A DNA stretch of 64,000 bases from CAZKAP01 sp964552195 (GCA_964552195.1 CAZKFM010000009.1:56657-120656); one strand, 5' to 3'. Counted from the stretch's first letter, positions 17,768 to 27,338 are shown. Notes: a model not told the origin generated them from the sequence alone. A program made the numbers and translations.

Positions 17768-19714
17768 ATGAAATTCAGCTCTAAATATTTCATTTTATTA
17801 TTATTAGGTACACTGTGTGTATGGCCCAGCGCTGCGCAGTCGTCCCGGTCGACGGGACAGAAATCCCTTGATGAATTTCAGCGTATAGCCAGTGCTCAAG
17901 GGAGATTCGAGTATTTCTTCGATCGTTTATCGGGTTACGGCAGAAGTTTCGAGGGAGACTGGAAACGGGTTGTGTCCGAGGAATATCAGCAAGCACAGGC
18001 CGTTGGCGACACCCTGGGCAGCCTTTACTACGGTTCGGTTCTGGCACGCATACTGCTGGATAAAGGAGAGCCGTTTGAGTCCCTCCGAATAGGGGAGAAG
18101 ATACGCAGCGAATACAAAATCCAGAGTTCGGTAGAAAAGGCCGTTCTGGCGACCTTATACGAAGGTTACCGTTCCATAGGACGCATAGATGAACTGATTG
18201 AGATTCTCCAATTACAGCGGTCCAAAGGGTACGCAACGCGTGCAGAGGCCTATGAAATCTATGAAGAAGCCGGGGACTTTTCGGCCGCACGCCATGCGTT
18301 TGTGAATAGCTATGTGCCCAGAATAAAGGGAGATACTTTGGATCGTGTTTTCTATTACAACAAGCTGGGCTGGTATCGCATCAAACTGCAAAGGAATCTG
18401 GAGGATGCACAGGATAACCTGAAGAAAGCTGAAGGCCTTTTGACGGCTTATCTGAAAGGGAAGGAGGAACGAAGTCTGGAACAGCAGAATCAGGTACAAT
18501 TACTGGAAACGCTCAATACGGCATACACCGGCTGGCTTAGGATACTCGGGGACCAATCCGATGAGGGTGCCGAACTCCTCCGAAGCGCACTCAGGAAACT
18601 CAGTATGGCCGCTGATCCTGAGCTGGAGCGTCAGCGGGTGGAGTTGGTTCATGTACTGGTCAATTACCTGCAGGACAAACGCTATTTCCGTCAAATGGGC
18701 AGATACCTGCGCAGTGTTGACGGGCAGGGCAGCCTGATCCAGCAACAACGCAATAGTGAACTCCTCTCGGAGTACTATTATCAACAGGGGAACTACCGTC
18801 TTTCCAACCGTTACGCTGCTCGTGCCTTCGAACTGGGCAATCAGATTAGGGAAGCCAAGCAAAAGCTGATCAACAACCAAAGCCTGAGGGTACTGGACAG
18901 GGATGTCTCGGAGTCGGATAGTACCCAACTGGCACTGGACCCCCAGGAGAGTTTCGATCGCATGAAACTGGAACAAGACCGGATACTGGGTCTGACCCTT
19001 AGCCTTGTTCTTGTATTGATGGGATTTGTCGCTTTGGTTTTCGCCTATGTAAAGAGCGTACGCAATTCCGAGGTGATACTGGAGCAGAAAAAGTACATAG
19101 AGAAATCGCTTAAGGAAAAGGAGTCCCTGCTTAAAGAAATTCATCATCGGGTGCGCAATAACCTGCAGATGGTTTCCAGTTTGCTCAGCCTACAGACTAA
19201 GAATACCCGCGACCAGGCGGCTGTAGTTGCCCTGGAAGAGGGTAAGAGCAGGGTGAAGGCCATGGCCCTGATACACCAGAAGCTGTATCAGAACGACAAT
19301 CTGTCTTCTGTTGGTATGCAGGAATACATAGAAAGCCTGGTTAAAAGCATACAACAGGTCTACAAGAGGGCGGATGGTGAAATTGAGGTACGTATCGATG
19401 CCAGGGGGACCGAATTGGATATCGACCAGGCCATACCGATAGGCCTGATCCTGAACGAACTGGTTTCCAACTCCTTCAAGCACGCCTTCCCTCACCCCAT
19501 GGAAAACCCCAGCATACAGATTCAGGTAACCCGTAAGAATGCCCAAGGGTACTTCGAATACAGTGACAACGGCGTCGGCTTGCCCGATGATAGTGAGCAC
19601 AAAAGCCGTAGCTCCATGGGAATTCGATTAATCAATCGCCTGGTTAATCAGCTTCAGTCCCAGCTCAACACAGACCGATCCCGAACAGGCGTTCGATTCT
19701 GGTTTACATTTTAG
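17768..19714 (+). CDS. TPR-containing sensor histidine kinase (HisKA_2 type)
   Basis: Protein of 648 aa with a signal peptide (MKFSSKYFILLLLGTLCVWP, then SAAQ). About 370 residues of TPR-like helices and a single membrane segment (about 408-430, LTLSLVLVLMGFVALVFAYV) follow. The catalytic part starts with LLKEIHHRVRNNLQMV, a HisKA_2 dimerisation box with the acceptor at H459/H460. The HATPase domain has LNELVSNSFKHAF (N box), YSDNGVGLPDD (G1) and SSMGIRLINRLV (G2). This kinase class commonly partners LytTR-type regulators, one of which lies just upstream. menC starts 4 bases after the stop, so the kinase promoter probably also drives menC, the CPBP gene and menE. Confidence 0.88.
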   Translation: MKFSSKYFILLLLGTLCVWPSAAQSSRSTGQKSLDEFQRIASAQGRFEYFFDRLSGYGRSFEGDWKRVVSEEYQQAQAVGDTLGSLYYGSVLARILLDKGEPFESLRIGEKIRSEYKIQSSVEKAVLATLYEGYRSIGRIDELIEILQLQRSKGYATRAEAYEIYEEAGDFSAARHAFVNSYVPRIKGDTLDRVFYYNKLGWYRIKLQRNLEDAQDNLKKAEGLLTAYLKGKEERSLEQQNQVQLLETLNTAYTGWLRILGDQSDEGAELLRSALRKLSMAADPELERQRVELVHVLVNYLQDKRYFRQMGRYLRSVDGQGSLIQQQRNSELLSEYYYQQGNYRLSNRYAARAFELGNQIREAKQKLINNQSLRVLDRDVSESDSTQLALDPQESFDRMKLEQDRILGLTLSLVLVLMGFVALVFAYVKSVRNSEVILEQKKYIEKSLKEKESLLKEIHHRVRNNLQMVSSLLSLQTKNTRDQAAVVALEEGKSRVKAMALIHQKLYQNDNLSSVGMQEYIESLVKSIQQVYKRADGEIEVRIDARGTELDIDQAIPIGLILNELVSNSFKHAFPHPMENPSIQIQVTRKNAQGYFEYSDNGVGLPDDSEHKSRSSMGIRLINRLVNQLQSQLNTDRSRTGVRFWFTF

Positions 19715-19718
19715 GCTC

Positions 19719-20771
19719 ATGCATGCCTGTTTTTACCCGTACAAGTTGGAATTTAAAAGGCCGTCCGGCACTTCGCGTGGCGTGCTCACCCACAAGGAAA
19801 CCTGGGTATTACTGCTTCGGGATGCCGGTGCTTTGGGCATAGGAGAATGCAATATGTTCCGTGGCCTGAGCTGCGATGACAGGCCTGAATACGAGTCCGT
19901 ACTTACCGGCGTTTGCGATCAAATTTCTCAGGGTGAATTTCCGGAAGATTCCTTCCTCAGGGAATGGCCCTCCATCCGATTCGGCCTGGAGCAGGCCAGA
20001 GCTTCATTGGTTTCAAATGACCCTTTCGAGCTGTTTCCGGGACCTTTTACCCGCAGCGAGGCGCCTATACCCATAAACGGATTGGTGTGGATGGGAGACG
20101 AGGCCTTTATGAGGAAGCAGGTAAGGGAAAAACTCGAGGAGGGATTCGACTGCATCAAACTTAAGATCGGGGCCCTGGATTTCAATACGGAACTTGCGAT
20201 TTTGAAGGAAATACGCCGTGAATTCTCATCCGAAGAAATCAGCCTGAGAGTAGATGCCAACGGAGCCTACGACCCCCAGACTGCGCGAAGGGTATTAGAG
20301 GCCCTGTTCGATCTGAACATACATTCCATAGAACAACCCATTCGTGCCGGTCAATGGGACGATATGGCTGAACTCTGCGAGTGGAGTCCCGTGCCCATAG
20401 CTCTGGACGAGGAGTTGATCGGACTGAACGATCCCGAGGTCAAGCGGGAAATGCTGACTCACATCAACCCCCAATATATCATTCTTAAGCCCAGCCTCGC
20501 TGGTGGACTTTCGGGCAGTGAGGAATGGATTTCCGCAGCTCAAGAAGTGGGTATGGGCTATTGGATCACCAGTGCGCTGGAGAGCAATATCGGACTCAAC
20601 GCCATTGCACAATGGACCTATACCCTCAACCCCCAAATGCCGCAGGGTTTGGGAACTGGTGGTCTCTTTACCAATAACTTCGCCTCTCCCTTGAAGGTGG
20701 GGGAGGGAACCCTGCGCATCAGTTTGGACAGCGACTGGGATATGGCGTATTTTAGCGAATTATGTACATAG
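19719..20771 (+). CDS. menC: o-Succinylbenzoate synthase MenC
   Basis: Enolase-superfamily dehydratase of 350 aa converting SHCHC to o-succinylbenzoate. Catalytic and metal residues of the muconate-lactonizing subgroup are visible: K-x-K in CIKLKIG, metal D in LRVDANGAYD, E in HSIEQPI, D-E in IALDEELIG, and second-half lysine in YIILKPSLAGG. These are in the expected order on the barrel. The stop overlaps the next start by 10 bases. Confidence 0.92.
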   Translation: MHACFYPYKLEFKRPSGTSRGVLTHKETWVLLLRDAGALGIGECNMFRGLSCDDRPEYESVLTGVCDQISQGEFPEDSFLREWPSIRFGLEQARASLVSNDPFELFPGPFTRSEAPIPINGLVWMGDEAFMRKQVREKLEEGFDCIKLKIGALDFNTELAILKEIRREFSSEEISLRVDANGAYDPQTARRVLEALFDLNIHSIEQPIRAGQWDDMAELCEWSPVPIALDEELIGLNDPEVKREMLTHINPQYIILKPSLAGGLSGSEEWISAAQEVGMGYWITSALESNIGLNAIAQWTYTLNPQMPQGLGTGGLFTNNFASPLKVGEGTLRISLDSDWDMAYFSELCT

Positions 20772-21694
20772 AACAAGGTTATCGGGGCAACCTGGGCTAT
20801 TGGAAATTCCTGGTGTTACCTGTCGGGCTCATTGCCCTTTTTGCCTGGAATTTGGTGGAATTACAGAATTCACCTCAGGATGTGGATGAACTCCTCAAGG
20901 CCATGATCGATCGCTTCGGCTCCAATGTGGTGTTTGCCGCTAACCTGATCCCCCTGGCGGTAATGTTATTCGGACTCTGGTTCTGGACAGCGGTAGTACA
21001 CCCGCAGTCCATACAAAGTCTAACCACGGCCAGGAAGCAAGTGGACTGGGGTCGTATCGGTTTCTCTTTCCTGCTTTGGGGGTCCATATCCGCGGCTTTG
21101 ATTATTATTCCCGTTTACCTGGCTCCAGAGGACTACCAATGGAATTTCCAGGCGGATAAATTTCTTTGGCTCGCCCTGATTGCCATAGCACTGGTTCCCC
21201 TTCAGACGAGTTTTGAAGAGTATATGTTCCGAGGACACATGATGCAGGGAATTGGCCTCATCAGCAGATCTCGGCCATTGGCCCTGTTACTGACTTCGCT
21301 GCTCTTCGGCTTCATGCATATCGCCAATCCCGAAGTTGGGAAGCTGGGAATGGGCATTATGTTTTTCTACGTGGGTACCGGCCTCTTCCTTGGGATTATA
21401 ACCCTACTTGACGATGGCTTAGAGCTCGCTCTGGGCTTTCACGCTGCCAATAATATCGTTGGGGCCCTGCTTCTCACTGCGGACTGGACGGCTTTTCAGA
21501 CGCACTCGGTTTGGAAGAGCACGGCGGAGCCCCGCATCGGCCTGGATATTTTAGTGCCCTTACTTGTAGTATATCCCTTGCTTATCCTGATCATGAGGCG
21601 CAAGTACGGTTGGGAAAACATGCGATCGAAGTTGCTGGGCCGGGTTGCGAGTAAGGAGGAATTTGAGACCTGGAGCCGGGGTGAAATACACTGA
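20762..21694 (+). CDS. CPBP-family intramembrane metalloprotease
   Basis: Multi-span membrane protein of 310 aa of the CAAX protease/bacteriocin-processing group. The three motifs are present: EE-x3-R in SFEEYMFRGHMMQG, F-x3-H in FGFMHIANPE, and H-x3-N in FHAANNIVGALL. The residues that bind zinc are complete, so it may be an active protease. Substrate unknown. It overlaps menC upstream and menE downstream. That arrangement in the menaquinone operon is probably ancestral in the group; a functional tie to menaquinone is not established. Confidence 0.85.
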   Translation: MYIEQGYRGNLGYWKFLVLPVGLIALFAWNLVELQNSPQDVDELLKAMIDRFGSNVVFAANLIPLAVMLFGLWFWTAVVHPQSIQSLTTARKQVDWGRIGFSFLLWGSISAALIIIPVYLAPEDYQWNFQADKFLWLALIAIALVPLQTSFEEYMFRGHMMQGIGLISRSRPLALLLTSLLFGFMHIANPEVGKLGMGIMFFYVGTGLFLGIITLLDDGLELALGFHAANNIVGALLLTADWTAFQTHSVWKSTAEPRIGLDILVPLLVVYPLLILIMRRKYGWENMRSKLLGRVASKEEFETWSRGEIH

Positions 21695-22760
21695 TTACAT
21701 TTCACGGGAGTTTCGTTGGTCAGGCCTTCGTCTCGATCTCAAGCGTTTGTCCGAAGATCCGGACTATTGCCAGGAGCTCGAGCGCCTTTCCAGACAAGTT
21801 GACGCCGTGAGATTTCTCCTGGAATGGTGCGATCCCCAGCATTTTATCGAGGTCCATAGTTCAGGCAGCACAGGCTCTCCAAAGGCCTTAAGGTTGAATA
21901 AGATGCACATGCTGGCATCGGCACGTAAATCGGCTTCCTTCTTTCAATTCGGACCGGGAACTCGAGGACTATTCGTCCTTCCGGCCCGGTATATCGGAGG
22001 AAAAATGCTACTGCTGCGTGCCTTTATCAGTGGGATGCATCTGGATTTCCTGGAACCGTCCACTCGTTTTTTACTGCCTGAAGATACCCGTTGGGATTTT
22101 GTCTCCCTGACGCCTCATATGGCCCATCTCAATCCCGAGCTCGTTCGCAGATGCCGACAGGTGCTTCTCGGAGGTGCTCCCGTCGGATCTCAGCATAAGC
22201 AGCAATGGGAGGAAATGGATACCGTGGTCTACGAAGGTTACGGGGCAACGGAAACCATGAGTCATGTCGCACTGAGACAGATCTTTCCCTTCTCTGAACC
22301 TACTTTTCAGGCCTTGCCGGGAATCCGCTTCTCCAGGAATGAACAGGACTGCCTGACCATTCATGCCCCTGAGCTGGGGCTGAGAGCACTGCAGACAACG
22401 GACGTAGTCGATCTGATGGGTTCGGATCGCTTCATATGGAAGGGAAGACAGGATTTCGTGATTAATTCGGGCGGCATAAAGATTCATCCTGAAGGAATAG
22501 AAAAACAGCTGTCCGGTATTATTGACCTTCCGATGCTATTGGTACCTCGTCCCCATCCCGAACTGGGACAGGAAGCGGTGCTGGTATTGGAGGGAGATGA
22601 GAAGAAACGCGATGAGGTCGTACTCCGTTTGAACGATGTAGTATTCTCGAAGCACGAAAGGCCCCGCGACTTGGTGTTTGTCACCGAAATTCCCAGGACC
22701 CCGGGTAATAAGCCCGATCGCCGGAAGCTCATTCAACAATTAGCGGAGCATCCGGGCTAG
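21681..22760 (+). CDS. menE: o-Succinylbenzoate-CoA ligase MenE
   Basis: ANL-superfamily adenylate-forming enzyme of 359 aa (short form) activating o-succinylbenzoate with CoA. ATP-binding loop HSSGSTGSPKAL near residue 65; YEGYGATETMSHVA; the C-terminal hinge/lid region NSGGIKIHPEGIEKQL; and a C-terminal lysine in TPGNKPDRRKL. I chose GTG 21681 (VKYTDYISREFRW), overlapping the CPBP gene by 14 bases; the in-frame start at 21645 would overlap it by 50. Convergent with the carboxylase gene, with only 16 bases between stops and no clear hairpin. Confidence 0.9.
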   Translation: MKYTDYISREFRWSGLRLDLKRLSEDPDYCQELERLSRQVDAVRFLLEWCDPQHFIEVHSSGSTGSPKALRLNKMHMLASARKSASFFQFGPGTRGLFVLPARYIGGKMLLLRAFISGMHLDFLEPSTRFLLPEDTRWDFVSLTPHMAHLNPELVRRCRQVLLGGAPVGSQHKQQWEEMDTVVYEGYGATETMSHVALRQIFPFSEPTFQALPGIRFSRNEQDCLTIHAPELGLRALQTTDVVDLMGSDRFIWKGRQDFVINSGGIKIHPEGIEKQLSGIIDLPMLLVPRPHPELGQEAVLVLEGDEKKRDEVVLRLNDVVFSKHERPRDLVFVTEIPRTPGNKPDRRKLIQQLAEHPG

Positions 22761-22776
22761 TTAGAGGCCCCCATAG

Positions 22777-24405
22777 CTAGACCTGAAGTACTCCCGGATT
22801 GTAGGGCTGTTCGATGGGGGCGTGGTTGGCGGATTCTATGCCTGTCGAAATCCATTTACGGGTTTCCAGGGGGTCGATAATCGCATCAGTCCACAAGCGG
22901 GCTGCGGCGTAGTAGGGCGAAACCTGTCGATCATACCGCTCCTTGATGCGATTGAATAGCTCCTTTTCGTCCTCGGATTTTAATTTTTTACCCTTCTTCT
23001 CCAGGGCCGATTTTTCGATCTGCATGAGTACTTTGGCAGCCGAGTTTCCGCTCATAACGGCCAGTTCGGCACTCGGCCAGGCGACGATGAGTCTTGGATC
23101 ATAGGCCTTGCCGCACATGGCGTAGTTACCGGCACCATAACTGTTTCCTATGATCACGGTAAACTTGGGTACCACGGAGTTCCCCACAGCATTGACCATC
23201 TTAGCTCCATCCTTGATAATACCGGAATGTTCACTCTTGCTACCCACCATGAAGCCGGTTACATCCTGCAAGAATATCAGGGGTACCTTTTTCTGGTTGC
23301 AATTGGCAACGAACCGGGTGGCCTTGTCCGCGGCATCTCCATAAATCACCCCGCCAAACTGCATTTCTCCCTTTGCGTTTTTGACGACCTTGCGCTGGTT
23401 GGCAACGATTCCCACCGACCAGCCATCGATACGGGCGTAACCCGTTAGCAGGCTCTTTCCATACCCCTTCTTGTATTCTGTAAACTCCGAATCGTCAACC
23501 AGTCTGTGAATGATTTCCAGCATATCGTAAGGCTCGGAGCGGGAGCCCGGGAGTATGCCGTAAATATCCGATGGATCCTTTGCGGGCTTTTTTGATTTTT
23601 CCCGTGAGTAGCCTGCGGAATCCGGGGTTCCTATGTTAGAAACCAGTTTTTTTATCGTATCCAGGGCATCGGGGTCGTCCTTAGCCTTGTAATCTGTTAC
23701 TCCACTGATCTCAGAGTGTGTAGTGGCACCCCCGAGCGTCTCATTATCCACTTCCTCTCCGATGGCCGCTTTCACCAGATAACTCCCTGCCAGGAAAATA
23801 CTGCCGGTTTTATCCACAATCAGCGCTTCGTCACTCATGATGGGAAGGTAGGCTCCTCCGGCCACACAACTCCCCATGACTGCGGCAATCTGGACGATGC
23901 CCATGCTGCTCATGCGCGCGTTGTTTCTGAAGATACGCCCGAAATGCTCCTTATCAGGGAAAATCTCGTCCTGCATGGGCAGGTATACCCCGGCGCTGTC
24001 GACCAGGTAGATGATGGGGAGCCGGTTTTCCATGGCAATTTCCTGTGCCCTCAGATTCTTTTTCCCGGTAATCGGAAACCATGCCCCAGCCTTAACCGAG
24101 GCATCATTGGCAACCACCACACAGAGTCTGCCGGAAATACGTCCGATCTTGACCACCACACCACCACTAGGACATCCGCCGTGTTCCTCGTACATCTCAA
24201 AACCGGCCAAAGCCCCAATCTCTATGGCCTCCGTTGGTTTGTCGAGCAGGTAATCTATGCGCTCCCTGGCGGTCATCTTACCTTGTGCCTTTAGTTTCTC
24301 CAGTCGCTTGGCTCCACCACCTTTGTGAATTTCGCGGGTGATGCGCTTCAGATCCGAGAGCATCAGTTTATTGTGGTCCTCGTTCTTGTTGAAGGTAAGA
24401 TCCAT
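22777..24405 (-). CDS. Acyl-CoA carboxylase carboxyltransferase (beta) subunit
   Basis: Biotin-dependent carboxyltransferase of 542 aa, crotonase-fold tandem domains. The N-terminal half has the acyl-CoA binding region (GGCPSGGVVVKIGRISGR, then SAGVYLPMQDE); the C-terminal half has QDVTGFMVGSKSEHSGIIKDGAK and GNSYGAGNYAMCGKAYDPR for carboxybiotin. Length and the GVYLPMQ segment resemble methylcrotonyl-CoA carboxylase beta (leucine breakdown) more than propionyl-CoA carboxylase. Substrate is not certain. The biotin-carrying alpha subunit is not in the window. A near-consensus -7 (TATCTTTA, minus strand) lies in the leader. Confidence 0.87.
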   Translation of the reverse strand: MDLTFNKNEDHNKLMLSDLKRITREIHKGGGAKRLEKLKAQGKMTARERIDYLLDKPTEAIEIGALAGFEMYEEHGGCPSGGVVVKIGRISGRLCVVVANDASVKAGAWFPITGKKNLRAQEIAMENRLPIIYLVDSAGVYLPMQDEIFPDKEHFGRIFRNNARMSSMGIVQIAAVMGSCVAGGAYLPIMSDEALIVDKTGSIFLAGSYLVKAAIGEEVDNETLGGATTHSEISGVTDYKAKDDPDALDTIKKLVSNIGTPDSAGYSREKSKKPAKDPSDIYGILPGSRSEPYDMLEIIHRLVDDSEFTEYKKGYGKSLLTGYARIDGWSVGIVANQRKVVKNAKGEMQFGGVIYGDAADKATRFVANCNQKKVPLIFLQDVTGFMVGSKSEHSGIIKDGAKMVNAVGNSVVPKFTVIIGNSYGAGNYAMCGKAYDPRLIVAWPSAELAVMSGNSAAKVLMQIEKSALEKKGKKLKSEDEKELFNRIKERYDRQVSPYYAAARLWTDAIIDPLETRKWISTGIESANHAPIEQPYNPGVLQV

Positions 24406-24505
24406 AAAATCGTTGTTGATGCGCTAAAGATACTGCCAAATCAACAGCAGTAGGGCGCAATTGAAGCGATTTTCCGATATTTGCCCCACCTCTTGAAACG
24501 CTTAT

Positions 24506-24688
24506 ATGGGTATGAATAAGAATACAGTACTGGCTTACGCGACTATCATCATGATCATTGTTGGTATCGGGGTAATTGCCCTGGGAATTTGGCGTTACGA
24601 GGAGGTTGCCGGCTGGGGCTTCAGTGCAGTAGGCATTGGCTTCCTGGCCATAGCCTGGGTATTCAATGCCCTTAAAGGCCGCGTATAA
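24506..24688 (+). CDS. Small CAL67264-type membrane protein
   Basis: Protein of 60 aa with two membrane spans (ATIIMIIVGIGVIALGIWRY and FSAVGIGFLAIAWVFNAL) and short basic ends. It matches my memory of the flavobacterial family called CAL67264. Function unknown. An alternative ATG lies two codons later (24512). Its position 21 bases before ettA suggests co-transcription. Confidence 0.75.
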   Translation: MGMNKNTVLAYATIIMIIVGIGVIALGIWRYEEVAGWGFSAVGIGFLAIAWVFNALKGRV

Positions 24689-24709
24689 ACCCTCAAACAA
24701 CACCATCCT

Positions 24710-26401
24710 ATGTCCACGGACCGCAAGGTGATCTTCTCCATGTCGGGGGTCACCAAGACTTACAAAAATGCACAAACTCCGGTGCTCAAGAATATTTACC
24801 TGAGTTTCTTTTACGGTGCGAAAATTGGAATACTCGGACTTAACGGTTCTGGTAAATCCACGCTGCTGAAGATCATAGCCGGGCTTGATAAAAACTATCA
24901 GGGGGATGTGGTTTTCTCTCAGGATTATTCAGTGGGCTACCTGGAGCAGGAGCCCCAACTGGATCCGGAGAAAACGGTGATCGAGGTAGTGCGTGAGGGG
25001 GTGGCAGAAATTGTAGCCACGCTGGACGAATACAACTCGATCAATGATCAGTTTGGTTTGCCCGAGGTATATGAGGATGCAGAGAAAATGCAGAAACTCA
25101 TGGACAGACAGGCCGTGCTACAGGATCAGATCGATGCCTCGAATGCCTGGGAGCTCGACACTCGTCTCGAAATCGCCATGGATGCCTTGCGTACGCCTGA
25201 ACCCGACAAGCCCATTAACGTGCTTTCCGGCGGGGAAAGAAGAAGGGTGGCCCTCTGTCGACTGCTGCTTCAGGAACCCGATGTCCTTTTGCTTGACGAA
25301 CCGACCAACCACCTGGATGCCGAATCGGTTCACTGGCTGGAGCATCACCTCGACCAGTACAAGGGAACGGTTATCGCCGTCACTCACGACCGGTATTTTT
25401 TGGATAATGTTGCCGGATGGATACTGGAACTAGATCGGGGAGAAGGAATACCCTGGGAAGGCAATTATTCGAGCTGGCTCGATCAGAAATCCAGACGACT
25501 GGCCATGGAGGAGAAGCAGGCCAGCAAGCGCCAGAAGACACTCGAGAGGGAGTTGGAATGGGTTCGTCAGGGCGCCAAGGGAAGGCAAACCAAACAAAAG
25601 GCACGTCTGAAGAATTACGACAAACTCCTGAATCAGGATCAGAAGCAACTGGAAGAAAAACTGGAAATCTATATACCCAATGGGCCGCGCCTGGGAACGC
25701 AGGTTATCGAGGCCCGGGGAATTTCCAAGGCCTTCGGAGATAAGCTCCTGTACGAAAACCTCGAGTTTTCCCTGCCTCAGGCTGGTATAGTGGGGATCAT
25801 TGGTCCCAATGGAGCCGGTAAAACCACCATATTCCGCATGATCATGGGAGAGGAAACTCCGGACAGCGGAACCTTTGAAGTCGGGGAGACCGCTAAGATT
25901 GCCTACGTCGATCAGAGCCACTCCAACATCAACCCGGATAAGACCATATGGGAGAATTTCTCCGACGGGCAGGAGTTAATCATGATGGGTGGACGACAGG
26001 TCAATTCCAGGGCGTACCTTAGCCGATTTAATTTTTCGGGTAGCGAGCAGAACAAGAAGGTTTCCATGCTTTCCGGAGGTGAGAGAAACCGGCTGCATCT
26101 GGCCATGACCCTCAAGGAGGAAGGCAATGTCCTATTGCTGGACGAGCCGACCAACGACCTCGATGTAAATACCCTGAGGGCCCTGGAAGAAGGCCTCGAA
26201 AACTTCGCTGGCTGTGCCGTGGTGATCTCACACGACCGCTGGTTCCTGGATCGGATATGTACTCACATACTGGCGTTTGAGGGGAATTCGCAAGTCTATT
26301 TCTTCGAAGGGTCCTTTTCCGATTATGAGGAAAATCGCAAGAAGCGTCTGGGATCCGATGTCATTCCGACTCGTATTCGTTACAAAAAGCTCACACGCTA
26401 A
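24710..26401 (+). CDS. ettA: Energy-dependent translational throttle protein EttA (ABC-F)
   Basis: Cytosolic ABC-F ATPase of 563 aa that binds the ribosomal E site and gates entry into elongation according to ATP/ADP. First ATPase unit: Walker A GLNGSGKSTL, signature LSGGERRRVALCR, Walker B LLLDEPTNHLDAES. Second unit: GPNGAGKTTIFR, MLSGGERNRLHLAM, LLLDEPTNDLDVNT. Between them is the P-site tRNA interaction linker, rich in Lys/Arg (about 245-310). Both Walker B glutamates are present. The length and the N-terminal MSGVTKTYKNAQTPVLKN segment are those of EttA. Confidence 0.95.
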   Translation: MSTDRKVIFSMSGVTKTYKNAQTPVLKNIYLSFFYGAKIGILGLNGSGKSTLLKIIAGLDKNYQGDVVFSQDYSVGYLEQEPQLDPEKTVIEVVREGVAEIVATLDEYNSINDQFGLPEVYEDAEKMQKLMDRQAVLQDQIDASNAWELDTRLEIAMDALRTPEPDKPINVLSGGERRRVALCRLLLQEPDVLLLDEPTNHLDAESVHWLEHHLDQYKGTVIAVTHDRYFLDNVAGWILELDRGEGIPWEGNYSSWLDQKSRRLAMEEKQASKRQKTLERELEWVRQGAKGRQTKQKARLKNYDKLLNQDQKQLEEKLEIYIPNGPRLGTQVIEARGISKAFGDKLLYENLEFSLPQAGIVGIIGPNGAGKTTIFRMIMGEETPDSGTFEVGETAKIAYVDQSHSNINPDKTIWENFSDGQELIMMGGRQVNSRAYLSRFNFSGSEQNKKVSMLSGGERNRLHLAMTLKEEGNVLLLDEPTNDLDVNTLRALEEGLENFAGCAVVISHDRWFLDRICTHILAFEGNSQVYFFEGSFSDYEENRKKRLGSDVIPTRIRYKKLTR

Positions 26402-26410
26402 AACAACTAT

Positions 26411-26427
26411 GTTAACTTTTTGTTAAC
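26411..26427. repeat. Duplicated GTTAAC palindrome
   Basis: GTTAAC (26411-26416) and GTTAAC (26422-26427) are separated by five T. The unit can pair with itself as a hairpin or present two half-sites to a DNA-binding protein. It lies 66-82 bases before the next ATG and 10 bases after the ettA stop. Confidence 0.3.
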
Positions 26428-26492
26428 ACGCTAGCTGCACTTTCCTCGTATCTTGTTTGGGTTGAACTACATCTAATATTAAACACGAACCT

Positions 26493-27299
26493 ATGAAAGT
26501 ATTTTTACGAGGACTCTTATTACTAATTATTGGCGTTTTGGCAGGTTACTTCCTTGGGGTGAATTATCCCGATTACGGAAATTCCCTGAAAAGCGTGACA
26601 TCCAAGGTGCCGTTTCTCAATCAAAAAGCTTCGGATTCAACCGAAGTAGCCCCGGCCGATTCAACGGCAGTGGATTCTCTGGGGGCGGGAGTTTCCTGCC
26701 TGGAGGGAGATTCTTTTCACCAGCGCCTGATGAGGGCGGCCGAAAACATCGAGGCCAGAAGGTTTGCCTATGTGGCCGAATTGGGTCAGGACTGTTCCGG
26801 TATCTTTCACAAGATGAAGGATAGTGTGATACTTTGGACGGATGCGAAGTGCGAGGACTCATTCAACTGGCCGGAATACGAAACCACCCGCAGCAGCCGG
26901 GCCTTAGCGGACTGGTATTATCAGCAGGGGAACCTGAAACTGGTCGAAGATCCCATGGCCGTTCGCAATGAAATCAAACCCGGGTCGGTGATGTTTTACT
27001 CCAAGCCTGGCCGCAAGTATTCAAATCTGAACATCGATATGCTTACCGCCCGCGCCAATAACTACAATCCCGGGCAGGCGGCTATCATGCATATCGGTAT
27101 CGTGGTCGATGTGACCCTGGACGAAGAGGGTAATATTATTCAATATACCCTCATGCATGGGCGCAATGAGGACAATCCCGCGTCCAGGACGGACTACCAC
27201 AAGGAGCGTCAGAACGACAGCAATCCCAACTTGCCCAAATTCGGGAATTGGTCGCAGCAGTGGGTCGCTATAGCGGATGTAGCCACTCCTTCGGCTTAA
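26493..27299 (+). CDS. Membrane-anchored NlpC/P60-like cysteine peptidase fold protein
   Basis: Protein of 268 aa with an N-terminal signal anchor (LRGLLLLIIGVLAGYFLGV). A Ser/Asp/Ala linker (~45-68) precedes a domain with the order C-H-H typical of papain-like NlpC/P60 enzymes: QDCSGIFHKMKD (nucleophile region, ~108-119), IMHIGIVVDV (~199-208) and LMHGRNEDNP (~222). This suggests peptidoglycan or amide hydrolysis in the periplasm. The fold call is by motif only and substrate is unknown. The leader of about 90 bases contains the GTTAAC pair. Confidence 0.68.
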   Translation: MKVFLRGLLLLIIGVLAGYFLGVNYPDYGNSLKSVTSKVPFLNQKASDSTEVAPADSTAVDSLGAGVSCLEGDSFHQRLMRAAENIEARRFAYVAELGQDCSGIFHKMKDSVILWTDAKCEDSFNWPEYETTRSSRALADWYYQQGNLKLVEDPMAVRNEIKPGSVMFYSKPGRKYSNLNIDMLTARANNYNPGQAAIMHIGIVVDVTLDEEGNIIQYTLMHGRNEDNPASRTDYHKERQNDSNPNLPKFGNWSQQWVAIADVATPSA

Positions 27300-27312
27300 T
27301 CTTAACGCACTG

Positions 27313-27338
27313 AAAAACAAGTATTTGTTGTTTTTTTT
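27313..27338 (+). terminator. Weak intrinsic terminator
   Basis: AACAA (27316-27320) and TTGTT (27325-27329) form a 5-bp AT-rich stem followed, after one G, by eight T. It lies 13 bases after the NlpC-like gene stop. Weak stem, good T-run. Confidence 0.35.

Noticed and set aside
17578..17784. 68-codon frame in the regulator-kinase gap
   Set aside because: Begins inside the second terminator and runs through the kinase promoter into the kinase start; no coding character.
27308..27322. 15-base match with 49512-49526 (CACTGAAAAACAAGT)
   Set aside because: A match of this length is expected about once or more by chance in 64 kb on two strands, and the contexts differ.
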